A stretch of 64,000 bases of DNA from Liolophura sinensis (lineage: Eukaryota; Mollusca; Polyplacophora; Chitonida; Chitonidae), in the NCBI RefSeq assembly GCF_032854445.1, contig NC_088304.1:16937704-17001703 (forward strand), written 5' to 3'. Position numbers and translations under genes: made by a program. The notes under the pieces are model-generated. The model saw nothing but the letters and a program-made list of their open reading frames with translations, was not told the origin of the DNA and searched no databases. Below, piece after piece: positions 25,430 through 35,913 of the stretch; the first letter of the stretch is position 1; every line of letters starts with the position of its first letter.

Positions 25430-26009
25430 TGTGCAGCCCAACAATTTCATCAGCAGTTTGTGTAGCTGGTCAGAGCCGATCTTGGAGGTGCTGGAGCCAC
25501 ATGTGACCATCGGGCGTAGTCACACGTGCTCCTCGGCCATGAGGGCGGTTTACAGTGCTCCCAGTCTCTTGGACACCTGTTCTTAAGCGACTGATGATGG
25601 AATGACTTGAGTTCAAGAGGGCCGCCATATATGTTACTGGCATTCCGGCATTGAGCATGCCAATGGCACGCTCTCTCGTGAGATGGGACATCTGTGGCAT
25701 GTTGACAAGTGTCAAAAGTCCACATTTTTGGAGCCCTTTTATTGTCTTGACTGTAATGTCCGTGCACTGGTCAGATTGACTGACCACTACATTGTCATCC
25801 TTCATGTTGCTAAACATGAATTACTCAACCTATGACTAAACTCACTGCGAGTGGCTCTGAGAAATTGGACCACTTGATTTGAGGAAAACAAATCAATCAG
25901 TATACAAATAAATAATTGGGAGGTGGGTGGGGTGTGTGTGCATGTTTCATGAAAGGTCATTTTAAGACACCATTTTTGGTTTGTGGGTTTATATTTTTGT
26001 TGAGTGTAT
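25430..26009 (-). mobile_element. Tc1-like transposon, N-terminal part
   Basis: A minus-strand frame (25817 to 25470) reads MSHLTRERAIGMLNAGMP, TYMAALLNSSHSIISRL and GSTVNRPHGRGARVTT. This is the paired helix-turn-helix region of a Tc1-type transposase, including the GRPR-like linker. A terminal repeat like that at 14160 (reversed ACTCAACAAAAATATAAAC) ends near 26007, beside TA. The frame is lost after LQDRL and the DDE half is missing here; the fragment at 23390-23605 could be its other end. Confidence 0.75.
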
Positions 26010-26019
26010 AATACTTATC

Positions 26020-26575
26020 AAGATGTACTATCTCTGGTAGTTTGCAGGGGCAGTTGGATGGCGTTAGGACATCGTTTGGCCCAATATCCGACTTGATTAC
26101 ACCGGTGACACACATCGGTTGACTGGAAAGCCAAATGGGCGGGACCTATACCTGGGATATGGGTAGCCCCAGACTCGATACTCTCTTTACACTGGGCTAG
26201 GCCAGCCTTGAATAAGGAGAGGAGTTGACGTAGCCACATGGGGCTATGATATGGGTAGCCATGAAAGGAATTAGTACCTCCTCCAGTGTTTATGACGATT
26301 GGTGTTGGAACGAACATAGAAGTCGTAACAGTAGCTGTAGGGGGAAGAGCCGTTGTTTGGCACGTAATTTAATCAAATTAAGCATGCCAGGGCTTTGAAA
26401 TTGGAAGTTGTCAGATTTTCTCTTACGAAAAATTATGCTATGGAAATCAGTTCTGTTTTCAAGGAATCAACTTTCGACTCCATGGTACCGCATAGCTGCA
26501 CCAGAAAGTTGTTCTGTAAGACAGAAGATGTCGAACCACCAGTGACATTGCCCTTATTTCTGTTAGTGTCCATGT
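26020..26575 (-). mobile_element. Gag-like retroelement remnant with zinc knuckle
   Basis: The minus strand codes a CCHC-like knuckle, CHRCNQVGYWAKRCP, at about 26115-26070, where the expected His is a Trp (C-x2-C-x4-Y/W-x4-C). Further upstream in reading direction lies VQLCGTMESKVDSLKTELIS, a coiled-coil-like piece. It probably belongs to one of the DIRS-like elements nearby. The adjoining Tc1-like piece appears to have inserted at its end. Confidence 0.5.
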
Positions 26576-26577
26576 TC

Positions 26578-26790
26578 ACAGTGGAAGGAAACCGCGCAGA
26601 ACCCATGGGGAAACCCACAACCATCTGCAGTTTACCAACAGACCTTCCCACTTACGAACGGAGAGGAAGCCAGCTTGAGCTGGACCTCACAGTGACCGCA
26701 TTGGTGAGGGGCTCTTGGGTCACTGCGCCATGCTGTAGTGCTACCCACCCGGGCAACGGAGGCATCTCACACAGCATAAAGTGAATCGAT
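26578..26790 (-). mobile_element. SINE family 1, head and body without tail
   Basis: GGAAGGAAACCGCGCAGAAC, CCCACAACCATCTGCAG, GGAGAGGAAGCCAGCTTGAG and GACCGCATTGGTGAGGGGCT match the family body and B-box side, reversed. The A-rich tail is missing. Confidence 0.82.
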
Positions 26791-27084
26791 ACAACTGACC
26801 AGCTCTCAACTCGTTAGATAGCTACCTGGAGAACTGCATATTTACATATTATGGATAAACTGCACACATCCACAGTCTGTCACCACTGACCATTCACTTA
26901 GCATAATATAGTTCACTGTGAATTCAATCTACACACAGTGAGAGATCAAGAGACTCAATAAACACTCCACCAGTAACAAATGTATTTCTGTGGGGTTACA
27001 TGCTTTTGTAATGCTTGTTCATTTCAGCACAAAACAGTGCTGACAAGCCTGCAGCATAACTTTTGGGTACAGGCTATTGTATGT

Positions 27085-27345
27085 ATGTATTTATTTATTT
27101 GATTGGTGTTTTACGCCGTACTCAAGAATATTTCACTTATACGACGGTGGCCAGCATTATAGTGGGAGGAAACCGGGCACAGCCCGGGGGAAACCCACGA
27201 CCATCTGCAGGTTGCTGGCAGACCTTGCCACTTATGGCTGGACAGGAAGCCAGCATCAGCTGGGCTTGATTTCACGGCGACCGCATTGATGAGAGGCTTC
27301 TGGGTCATTACGCTGCGCTAACGAACTGAGCCAAGGAGTCCCCCC
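27085..27345 (-). mobile_element. SINE family 1, near full length
   Basis: Runs from the reversed A-rich tail and GATTGGTGTTTTACGCCGTA through the body to GCGCTAACGAACTGAGCCAA. The latter is the reversed tRNA-like A box (TTGGCTCAGTTCGTTAGCGC). A good reference copy. Confidence 0.93.
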
Positions 27346-27647
27346 AGGCTATTGTACCTGGCTTTGAAGGATACAGGTATATGAAAGAGTATGGTTGTTT
27401 TTCTAATAGACTTTGAAACTCTTTTCACAGATATTTGATGAATTTGTGTAGTGGGAGAGATGATAGTGGAGACTGAGACCATTTATAATACTTGACCTTA
27501 CCAAGTGTGGCAGCCTACCATGGTAGACAGGTGAACGTCGTATACGATTACGAGGTTCGAAACAATGGAATTGATGTAAGATGTCATGGACTCCGGCACC
27601 TGAGAAAATCACTATCCAATCCCAGAGGATTTAATGCTGAGTACACT

Positions 27648-27745
27648 AAACGGATATAGGCCTGCTTCAAACCCTGAACAAACGGATATAGGCCTGCTTC
27701 AAACCCAGGACAAACGGATATTGGCCTGCTTCAAACCCCAGACCA
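27648..27745. repeat. 32-bp tandem repeat, three copies
   Basis: AAACGGATATAGGCCTGCTT starts at 27648, 27680 and 27712, each followed by CAAACCC plus a variable spacer. Confidence 0.88.
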
Positions 27746-29892
27746 ATGCAACCCCAGAATGTGTGTGAAGACAACGACCACTGACCATGACCAAAAGTCT
27801 GTCTGGAACTCCCCAACATTTGATGGACTTTGTGAAGTGAACAACATAAAGTAAGAGACTGTTCATATGTAATAAAAAAAAAAAAAGAGACTTTTTGGAA
27901 TGAACAGTTCCCGATTTCAGTTGAATCAGGACACCAATTACATTAAATGGACATTTATCTAGTCAGGTAGACTCTCAGTTGAGTTCAGTGTCCATTTCAT
28001 TGCTAGTGAACAACCATTCATAACGCTTACATGGTCTTGTTCCTGATTGCAAAGTTCCATGAAATCCAGCTGTGGGGAGATGCTCTAAGAAGGACAGAAA
28101 GACCAAATTCTATGTTTAGACGGGAATAACTTCGGAAAAACATTGATGTGGTACAACCCAAATACCACACACACACATCCTTATATGGCCTTATATGTAG
28201 GCTACAAAGTTTCATGAAAATCATCATCTACAAGTCTTGAATCTACATTTAAGTCTCGTTAACACTGGAAGTAATTGATACAACTGAGCTCAAACAATCA
28301 CATGCACATTCCCACATGGTTTCCGTCATGCTTGCAAAGTTTCGTGAAAATCCAATCAAAATTGCAGGAGGATTGAGTGTTGAGACGGTTCTCTAATTCT
28401 TTTAAAATTTGCAACACCTGGTCTGCTCATTTTAGCCAATATATATGCAACTCTCTCATGAATATTGATTTTCTTTTTTCTCGCATGGTTAGACCATATA
28501 ATGACAAACATACTCATATCTTTACCTTTTCAAAAGGCTGGTAAACAATTGTAATATTATGCTTTCAACACTACTAATATCTAACCCAAATTTTAGAAGA
28601 ACTAGGGTAATGATTATGGACAGAGACACAACTGGATGGACAGACAGCCTGACTGCTATCCCCAACCCTCCTCAACACAAACCCAAAAGAACCCCAAAAG
28701 GAAACACTTACAAGAATGTGTAATTTATTGCAATTATCCTTCACACTGTTTACCACAGAAAAAAACACATACTAGACAAAGCAAAGAGATTAAATAACAA
28801 ACAAAGGCTGTATAACAAAGTTAACCAAAAAACAAGCATCAAATAAATTGCACCTTTTACACAATCTGCAAATATTCGTTTCACATAAAAAAGAACATTG
28901 CATTTCATAAGATATCCACAGTAATATGTGGATATATGAAGCCTGTCCAACTTTCTTGTTTCTTCATCATTGATGCAAATTAATAAGTATCATACCATAC
29001 TCAGCCAAGCTATTAAGTTAATTAACTGGTGAATCTAGACACTGTAGGCTATCATAAAAAATATGTTTGTTTCACATTATGAGACCAACGATGTAAATAT
29101 GGTATATAGAGCCCCACTGTTTTGGACAGAATTTTAAATCAGTTGGCTTCAACTCCATTCAAACGGTAGCCATTCTAGTTTTTGATGGACACTACAAAAT
29201 GAATGTGGCCTAAAGCCATTCTGTCAACAGTTCAAATATTATAACTTGAAGTCACCAAATATGCCATCTAAATTCAATCCTAATAATTTATAAATACTTT
29301 TAATATACTGTAATTTTTCAACCTTTATGCACCTTTGCAAGATGTTTATTCAAGCATATTCTGGGAGCATTATTTTGTGTAGACTGATGAAAATTGTACT
29401 TTTGATAAAGCCCAGAAATTGGTAGTTTTGCCTCCAAAACAAAATCAATATGGTCCATAAATCATACTGAAAGTTGGTCTTTCATATGCAAAAGGTTGAG
29501 GAATTGGTGTAACAACAACTTGAGTTTCATCTTCAAGCTTGATTGATAGACAAATTACTCAACAAAAATCAGTAACATCAACACACCTGAACTGTAGTCA
29601 TTTTCTGCAGACTTCATTTTTTGCCACATGAAGTCAAAACTGCAAAAAAATGGATCAAAGAGCACAACGAAAAACATGCTTGCATTATGCATCAAAAATT
29701 TATAGCCAGAAAAATAGATAATCAAAATGTTGCATCCGCAAAACTGATATAATTTATGAACAACACCTGCAGCAGATTTCAAACAATATGTTTGCAGAAC
29801 TACATGTTCATGCAATGTGATGAAGCATTAATATTTCATGTCACTACACAGACAGCCATGAACAATTCTGCTGAGTTTTGACCTACAAACTA
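27746..29892. other. 3' flank of LIAT1-like gene, no gene seen
   Basis: AT-rich sequence likely including the LIAT1-like 3' untranslated region. Reversed AATAAA signals occur, for example at 28724-28729. No coding or repeat family was recognised. Confidence 0.45.
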
Positions 29893-32800
29893 TTAACAAT
29901 CCACAAATATCTTCTTCTCAACGGTGTGAACGGTCGCTGGAACAAGGGACTGAACCGAGATAAATCCTGAAGCACACTGTTGGACAGTTATCTCCCCTGT
30001 CTCATTGGCATAAGTTATGTCTTTCTGTAAGCTTGCTGGATTTCCAGTTTCATTGTATTCTGAGGCCCAAGCAAGTCCCTTTGCCTGAGCTGCTGCCAGG
30101 TATCTCTTACGGCGATTTATTTTATACATGTTTATCCTTTCTTCTTCTTTATCCAGGTCTTCCACACTGAACTCCCAGCGCAAAGCTTCTGATTTTTCAC
30201 TTGTTTTATCCACTGGCTCAGCATCCATTTTAGCCTCTGAGTCTTTCAAAGTCTTCAGTTTTGCACAAGATTTGGTGTTTTGAAGAAAAGCATTTGAGGA
30301 TTTGGATTTGTTAAATGTTGACGTTTTCCGGATGCCATTTGAGCCAAGACATCGCTGTTGAGGTTTGGCAGCCACACTTCGAGAGCGACCAGTTTGGGCA
30401 GCCTGAGTTTTGCTTTTCACATTACACACAGAGAGAGATTCTGTGAAAACGACTGCATTGCTGGAGTAGCTTGTTAATGTGGGAGTCTGTTCCCGAATGT
30501 CCGTCTGACTGTTACCATTTGTTGAAATTAAGCTGATAGTGGACTCTGATAGATCTGTATTGACACTAGGTGACTCTGTTGGGGACAAACTCCCTGACAC
30601 GCCATTGGGGGATGAGAGAGGGCTGACTTTAGGATGCTGCTGCGGATCTGAAAGATTGCAATACAACAAAATAGGTTATCTGCAGTTGTAATAAAAGTTA
30701 GTTAATTCTACCAATGAGTCACACCTACTTACTGATGACTTTGACCAAGACCACATGCGTCCATTGCCTTTGCACGTACATGTAGTTGTAAGTTGGTACA
30801 AGAGCTCTTGTACCCAGCGAAGAGAGCCCAATATAGGTGTCATGTACTTGTAAGTTAAATTCATTTACCCATCCTACTCGTGAAATATGGTAAATATGGA
30901 TGCCAATATGCTGGTTGTTATGATACCTGTCCAGTTAAAAGCATTATGGGAAAACTATCAAGAATTACATGTATCCATCACTCCAGAATCTAAAATTTCT
31001 CTGCACTTAACACTTTGGATTTTCACTGCCCAAAGAAGCACATGATCATTAAACTTGTTCCTCCTCTGCAACTCCTAACCATAGTTGGTGTAAGAGACTA
31101 TACTTAGTACTTATCACTTGCATAAGCATTGCTCTTTCTATTTTTTTGTTTCTTTTGTTTGCCTTATCTTTCATGTGTACAAAAGTTGTTGGAGATGGAT
31201 CTTGAATATTACTGATGGGTGTTTACACACTACAACGCATTCTTATTTTGAAGTATATGTAGGACCTTAAACCTTAGGTGACTATTTCTACACCTCTCTT
31301 TATACTGGGCTGGCGAAGGAGTATCGTTGCCACAGGAGCAACCAATGGTAAACCGTACAACAATTCACGCCATGTCCAATAAGCCCTCTCTAAACAATGG
31401 CTGTGGTCCAAAACTTGTGTCAGCTTTGGTTCTTTCCTCTCAGCTGGCCTGCACACGCAACATCTCAGCTGGCCTGCACGCTCAACATCTCAGCTCACCT
31501 GCATGCTCAACATCTCAGCTGGCCTGCACGCTCAACATCTCAGCTTGCCTGCATGCTCAACATCTCAGCTTGCCTACACACTCAACATCTCAGCTTGCCT
31601 GCACGCTCAACATCTCAGCTTGCCTGCATGCTCAACATCTCAGCTCGCCTGCATGCTCAACATCTCAGCTCGCCTGCACGCTCAACATCTCAGCTTGCCT
31701 GCATGCTCAACATCTCAGCTGGCCTGCACGCTCAACATCTCAGCTGGCCTGCACGCTCAACATGTCAGCTCGCCTGCACGCTCAACATCTCAGCTTGCCT
31801 GCATGCTCAACATCTCAGCTCGCCTGCATGCTCAACATCTCAGCTCGCCTGCACGCTCAACATCTCAGCTTGCCTGCATGCTCAACATCTCAGCTGGCCT
31901 GCACGCTCAACATCTCAGCTTGCCTGCATGCTCAACATCTCAGCTCGCCTGCATGCTCAACATCTCAGCTCGCCTGCACGCTCAACATCTCAGCTTGCCT
32001 GCATGCTCAACATCTCAGCTGGCCTGCACGCTCAACATCTCAGCTGGCCTGCACGCTCAACATGTCAGCTCGCCTGCACGCTCAACATCTCAGCTTGCCT
32101 GCATGCTCAACATCTCAGCTGGCCTGCATGCTCAACATCTCAGCTGGCCTGCACGCTCAACATGTCAGCTTGCCTGCACGCTCAACATCTCAGCTGGCCT
32201 GCACGCTCAACATCTCAGCTTGCCTGCATGCTCAACATCTCAGCTCGCCTGCATGCTCAACATCTCAGCTCGCCTGCATGCTCAACATCTCAGCTGGCCT
32301 GCATGCTCAACATCTCAGCTGGCCTGCACGCTCAACATCTCAGCTTGCCTGCATGCTCAACATCTCAGCTGGCCTGCATGCTCAACATCTCAGCTCGCCT
32401 GCATGCTCAACATCTCAGCTCGCCTGCATGCTCAACATCTCAGCTCGCCTGCATGCTCAACATTTCAGCTGGTCTGCATGCTCAACATCTCAGCTGGCCT
32501 GCACGCTCAACATCTCAGCTTGCCTGCATGCTCAACATCTCAGCTTGCCTGCATGCTCAACATCTCAGCTGGCCTGCACGCTCAACATCTCAGCTGGCCT
32601 GCACGCTCAACATCTCAGCTCGCCTGCACGCTCAACATGTCAGCTCGCCTGCACACTCAACATCTCAGCTCGCCTGCACGCTCAACATCTCATGTGGTAT
32701 TAGGACACACGAGACCCAAATTCACCTCACAATCATTGCTAAAGCAGCAGCCATTTTGCCTTCACCAGTTATGGGTCTTATAAGAAAAAGTTATCATTCC

Positions 32801-35576
32801 TAGGTGGCTCATGCGTGTTAAACCTGAAAAGACTAGCCTAATGGCCACCTTGTTTGGAAATGGGTTGCCGTGTCGTAAATATGGGGTTGATATGCCATTA
32901 CCAAATGGAATATACCTGGGATATTGCGTGTGCGGGCGACCTGAGAAGTAAAAACCAAAGATGACACCAGTTTCGGACCGTAGCCACTGGTTTAGAGAGG
33001 AATTATCGGACATGGCATGAATCAGTGTATGGTTGGTTTACCATCGGTTGCCCCTCTGGCTTCGATACCCTGCTAGCCCAGTATAAAGAGAGAAGTTGAA
33101 GTAAGCACCTGGGGCTCATAGGACCTATGTGTTCAGTGGGTTTATCTCATTTTTGTCACACATATACTGGAAATCCAACATCACGCCCCAATGACTTTAT
33201 GAAAAATTATTATTTTTTCCCTGTCTGTCCCACACCTACACAGTACACTACCTTTGGTCTTAGGCTTTATCTTTTTCATATTAGTTACAATTTCATTACA
33301 CTGTCATAGAGCATACCATAATGACCCGAAATATTCCACGGAAATGTCAGCAATGGTGGCTCACAAGAACTTGTTAGTCGTGCGACAAAACCTGCAATAT
33401 GACTGGTTTAAAGGAGCTTCACAGCTGACAGTGAAAACAAGTCCAGCTGAGCTGTGACAAAGGCGGGGTATTAATTTGTGCAACCATCGACGGAAAGATG
33501 AATGTGGTTACTAAGAAATCTTTCTTCAAAATTAATAGATAGGTAAGGTCATCATTAAGGAGACATATGGCACGCATGCGCAGCCAGGCAGCTGGATCTC
33601 AGCACTTTATCAGTCCGGTGCCCTAGTACCCTAAGCACTGTAAAGGAGTGACTGGGCGGAGACTGTGGTAATTCTTCCCACCAGGGTGAAGGGGACCCAG
33701 CTATGACTACACGAGGAAGCATGGCATAGTCATCCAGGGCTATACAAGGAAAAGACTTTATAGTATTGGACAAGGTGGACGGGAAGTATACCTTTTGTGG
33801 AAAAAAAGTTTGTATTCTCATGCACTAATATAGGACTGATCAACTGAGCCAATCTGTAAAACGGGTTGGAAGTTAGGGGTAAGATGACCACCCTTTCGTG
33901 TCAAAAACAAAATGGCTACACAGTGTTAAAGCATTAGAGGAAAAGGTCACTTTTTGCTACTTTGCTACCAGTAAGGCCGAGTTGTATAAAATACACCACG
34001 AAAGCTCTGCAGAAATACTCAGACTATCTGGAAAGTTGAAAATTATACAAATCCAACGGATACAAGATTGCTGACAGTGATTCAAAAACAGGCATTTTCC
34101 TATGCTACGATGTTCCGAGGACCATTTTCTTCACCTACGCCATCTGTTATTACAGAGATCACATGGTCTCTAGCTTCCGATCCATCTTTCAAAATAAGAG
34201 AACAGGCTGTGATGGACAGACAGACAGACTGACATCTAAATGGACTCAGTGTCCAAAATTAAAATTCTGACATTCATCGAGTCCATCACTGACTCTCAAA
34301 AAACATGGTGCGGAGTTTGAACTTCCATCTCCTTCCCACTTATGGCAATCTTACTCACCCTCTCTGCTTGTTTATAGGTAAGTTTATGGTAGACTCTATA
34401 AAACTATCCTCTTAACTTAATACCCTCTCCTGTAAAACTAATTAACTCACTGCGAGGTGGTCACAATGACTGCTAGAACTTTGGCAGTACCAAGAACCTT
34501 ACCGTCGACAGCCACTTTCAAGTGTCACATGACTTACCTCTAGGTTTGAAATGCAACTGAGTTTTGGTATTGAAATCCTCAAGAAAACTTATATATTTTG
34601 ATTGCCATCTGCAAGAACAACATCAACCTTCTTAATTCAATCCTAAAGGCAAAAAAAAGAACTTGTATTTTTAGTGTAAGTAAGTTTGGGTGCCGTGAGT
34701 GAGGATCTCATTGAGATCGGCTCCATTAAGTTGGAGCGCGCAGATGTGCGCTGATTTTTTTGAGAGGTGACGATGGACTCAAGTGTTACGATGAAAGTCA
34801 GAAATGTAAAATAACACACTGAGTCCATCTAGATGGACTACCACATTACCAGTCCCAGCAACCCTACAGCTGTTTTAAGCGCCAACAAATCAGTCAAATG
34901 GAATTTTGTGTTCAAACAAATGGCACATTTTGCAAGTCTTCAGGCATGCATTTCCATGGGTATAGAACCTATCGTAAATAACGGGGATGTTAGAATGGCA
35001 AGACTTCAACAACAACGTCACCAACAGCCACAGAAAATTGTTTAACTCAGCAAGTTTTCCTGACATAATTTTCCAGTTAAGCAAACATTATGCAAGATAT
35101 CTGGGTTCACCATGCAGGTCAGTCCATGTCCTGCTGGGCAGCAACCAGCAGTATTCTCATACAGTGGCAGCACAGATTAAATTTACCCCAGGATGGAATA
35201 GTGCATGTCCATTGATGATTGCCGGTGGTCCATTATTCGGGTGGTCGATGTTTTGCTGTCATTGCGGTGGCTAGAAAATATTGGGTTATACGTTTCAGCA
35301 ATTACGCATACTGGTAAGCAAACTTTAAATCAAGGCGAAGTTGAAGAGCCTACCAATGGTTGCATGACTGAGACTGACGGCTTCCTTTCCTCTGTCGGTA
35401 TCAAATCCACCTTGTGTGACTTCTTGTGGGCCATTTGCCAGCTTATCAGACTCACTCAGAATACCTCGTTTGCTCTTTTTACGTTTCTTATTTGATTTTT
35501 TACTGCGTTTTTCTCTTTCAGATATACTTGATCGTCTCGTTAATGACTTGAACATCGACTTCGTTTCCATTGTCAT
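29893..35576 (-). CDS. LIAT1: LIAT1-like protein (ligand of ATE1)
   Basis: Two minus-strand exons, 35576-35354 and 30647-29893, join in phase 1 (ACC ATT G|AT CCG) with a GTAGGC donor and TTTCAG acceptor. The product is 325 residues. Exon 1 is lysine-rich (KKSNKKRKKSKRG), as in the N terminus of LIAT1. Exon 2 is Ser/Thr-rich and disordered, then carries ALRWEFSVEDLDKEEERI...YKINRRKRYLAAA near its end. That pattern (LRW ... EEERI-x-Y-K-x-NRRKRY) fits the conserved domain of LIAT1, a protein bound by arginyl-transferase ATE1 in mammals. The mammalian function is known; the role here is inferred. The 4.7-kb intron holds a transposon and a 50-unit minisatellite. It is head to head with EXO5. Confidence 0.78.
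31262..33122. mobile_element. Element with ~200-bp inverted arms around a minisatellite
   Basis: The sequence at about 31262-31460 matches the reverse complement of about 33122-32920 with small differences. Shared landmarks are TCTCTTTATACTGGGCT, CAACC(A/G)ATGGTAAACC, GCCATGTCC(A/G)ATAA, CCTCTCTAAAC and CA-rich CACACGCAA(C/T)AT. The inner end of the arms (CTCAG...CGCACACGCAATATC in the right arm) resembles the minisatellite unit between them. No transposase was seen, so this is a non-autonomous element or a decayed DIRS-type end pair. Confidence 0.75.
31441..32690. repeat. 25-bp minisatellite, 50 copies without indels
   Basis: Consensus CAGCTNGCCTGCAYGCTC followed by AACATCT. The span is 1250 bp, exactly 50 units, so no length change has occurred in any unit. 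Variation is nearly confined to unit positions 6 (G/T/C), 14 (C/T) and 24 (C/G). A higher-order pattern is visible: 31621-31820 is repeated almost identically 300 bp (12 units) later. The plus strand is open in all three frames because the unit has no stop in any phase. Confidence 0.97.
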
Positions 35577-35913
35577 GAGAGAAAAACTGCATTGTTTGCT
35601 TAGGTAATGATATCAGGACGTTGCCTCTCAGCTGTCATCTTCAGTCTGGCCTTATCACGTCTGTTGTAAACTCTGGTCATTTCCACTGAGAAATTTAGTT
35701 CAACATGTTAACGAGTAAATTCTTGATATATACGTCTAAGAACAACACGAAGTATCATTTGTTTCCATCTTGAAAAAGTTTTCAAGAAAATATGTGCGTT
35801 GTTAGACATTAAAGAAGCCGTAAATACTCCGAGTTGGTGGGCGCACGAATTTTTTGTTACCAAGAAAAGACAATGTCCGGTGCAACCGAACTTTTTGAAA
35901 TGGAGCGCGGGTT
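35577..35913. promoter_or_regulatory. Shared LIAT1-like/EXO5 promoter region
   Basis: 337 bp separates the divergent start codons at 35576 (minus) and 35914 (plus). Head-to-head spacing this short usually means a bidirectional promoter. No TATA box was recognised. Confidence 0.6.

Noticed and set aside
31327-32803. Three overlapping plus-strand frames of 426-468 residues with SQLACTLNISACLHAQHL repeats
   Set aside because: The 25-bp unit has no stop in any phase, so all frames stay open; no start context, splice sites or non-repeat domain supports a protein.
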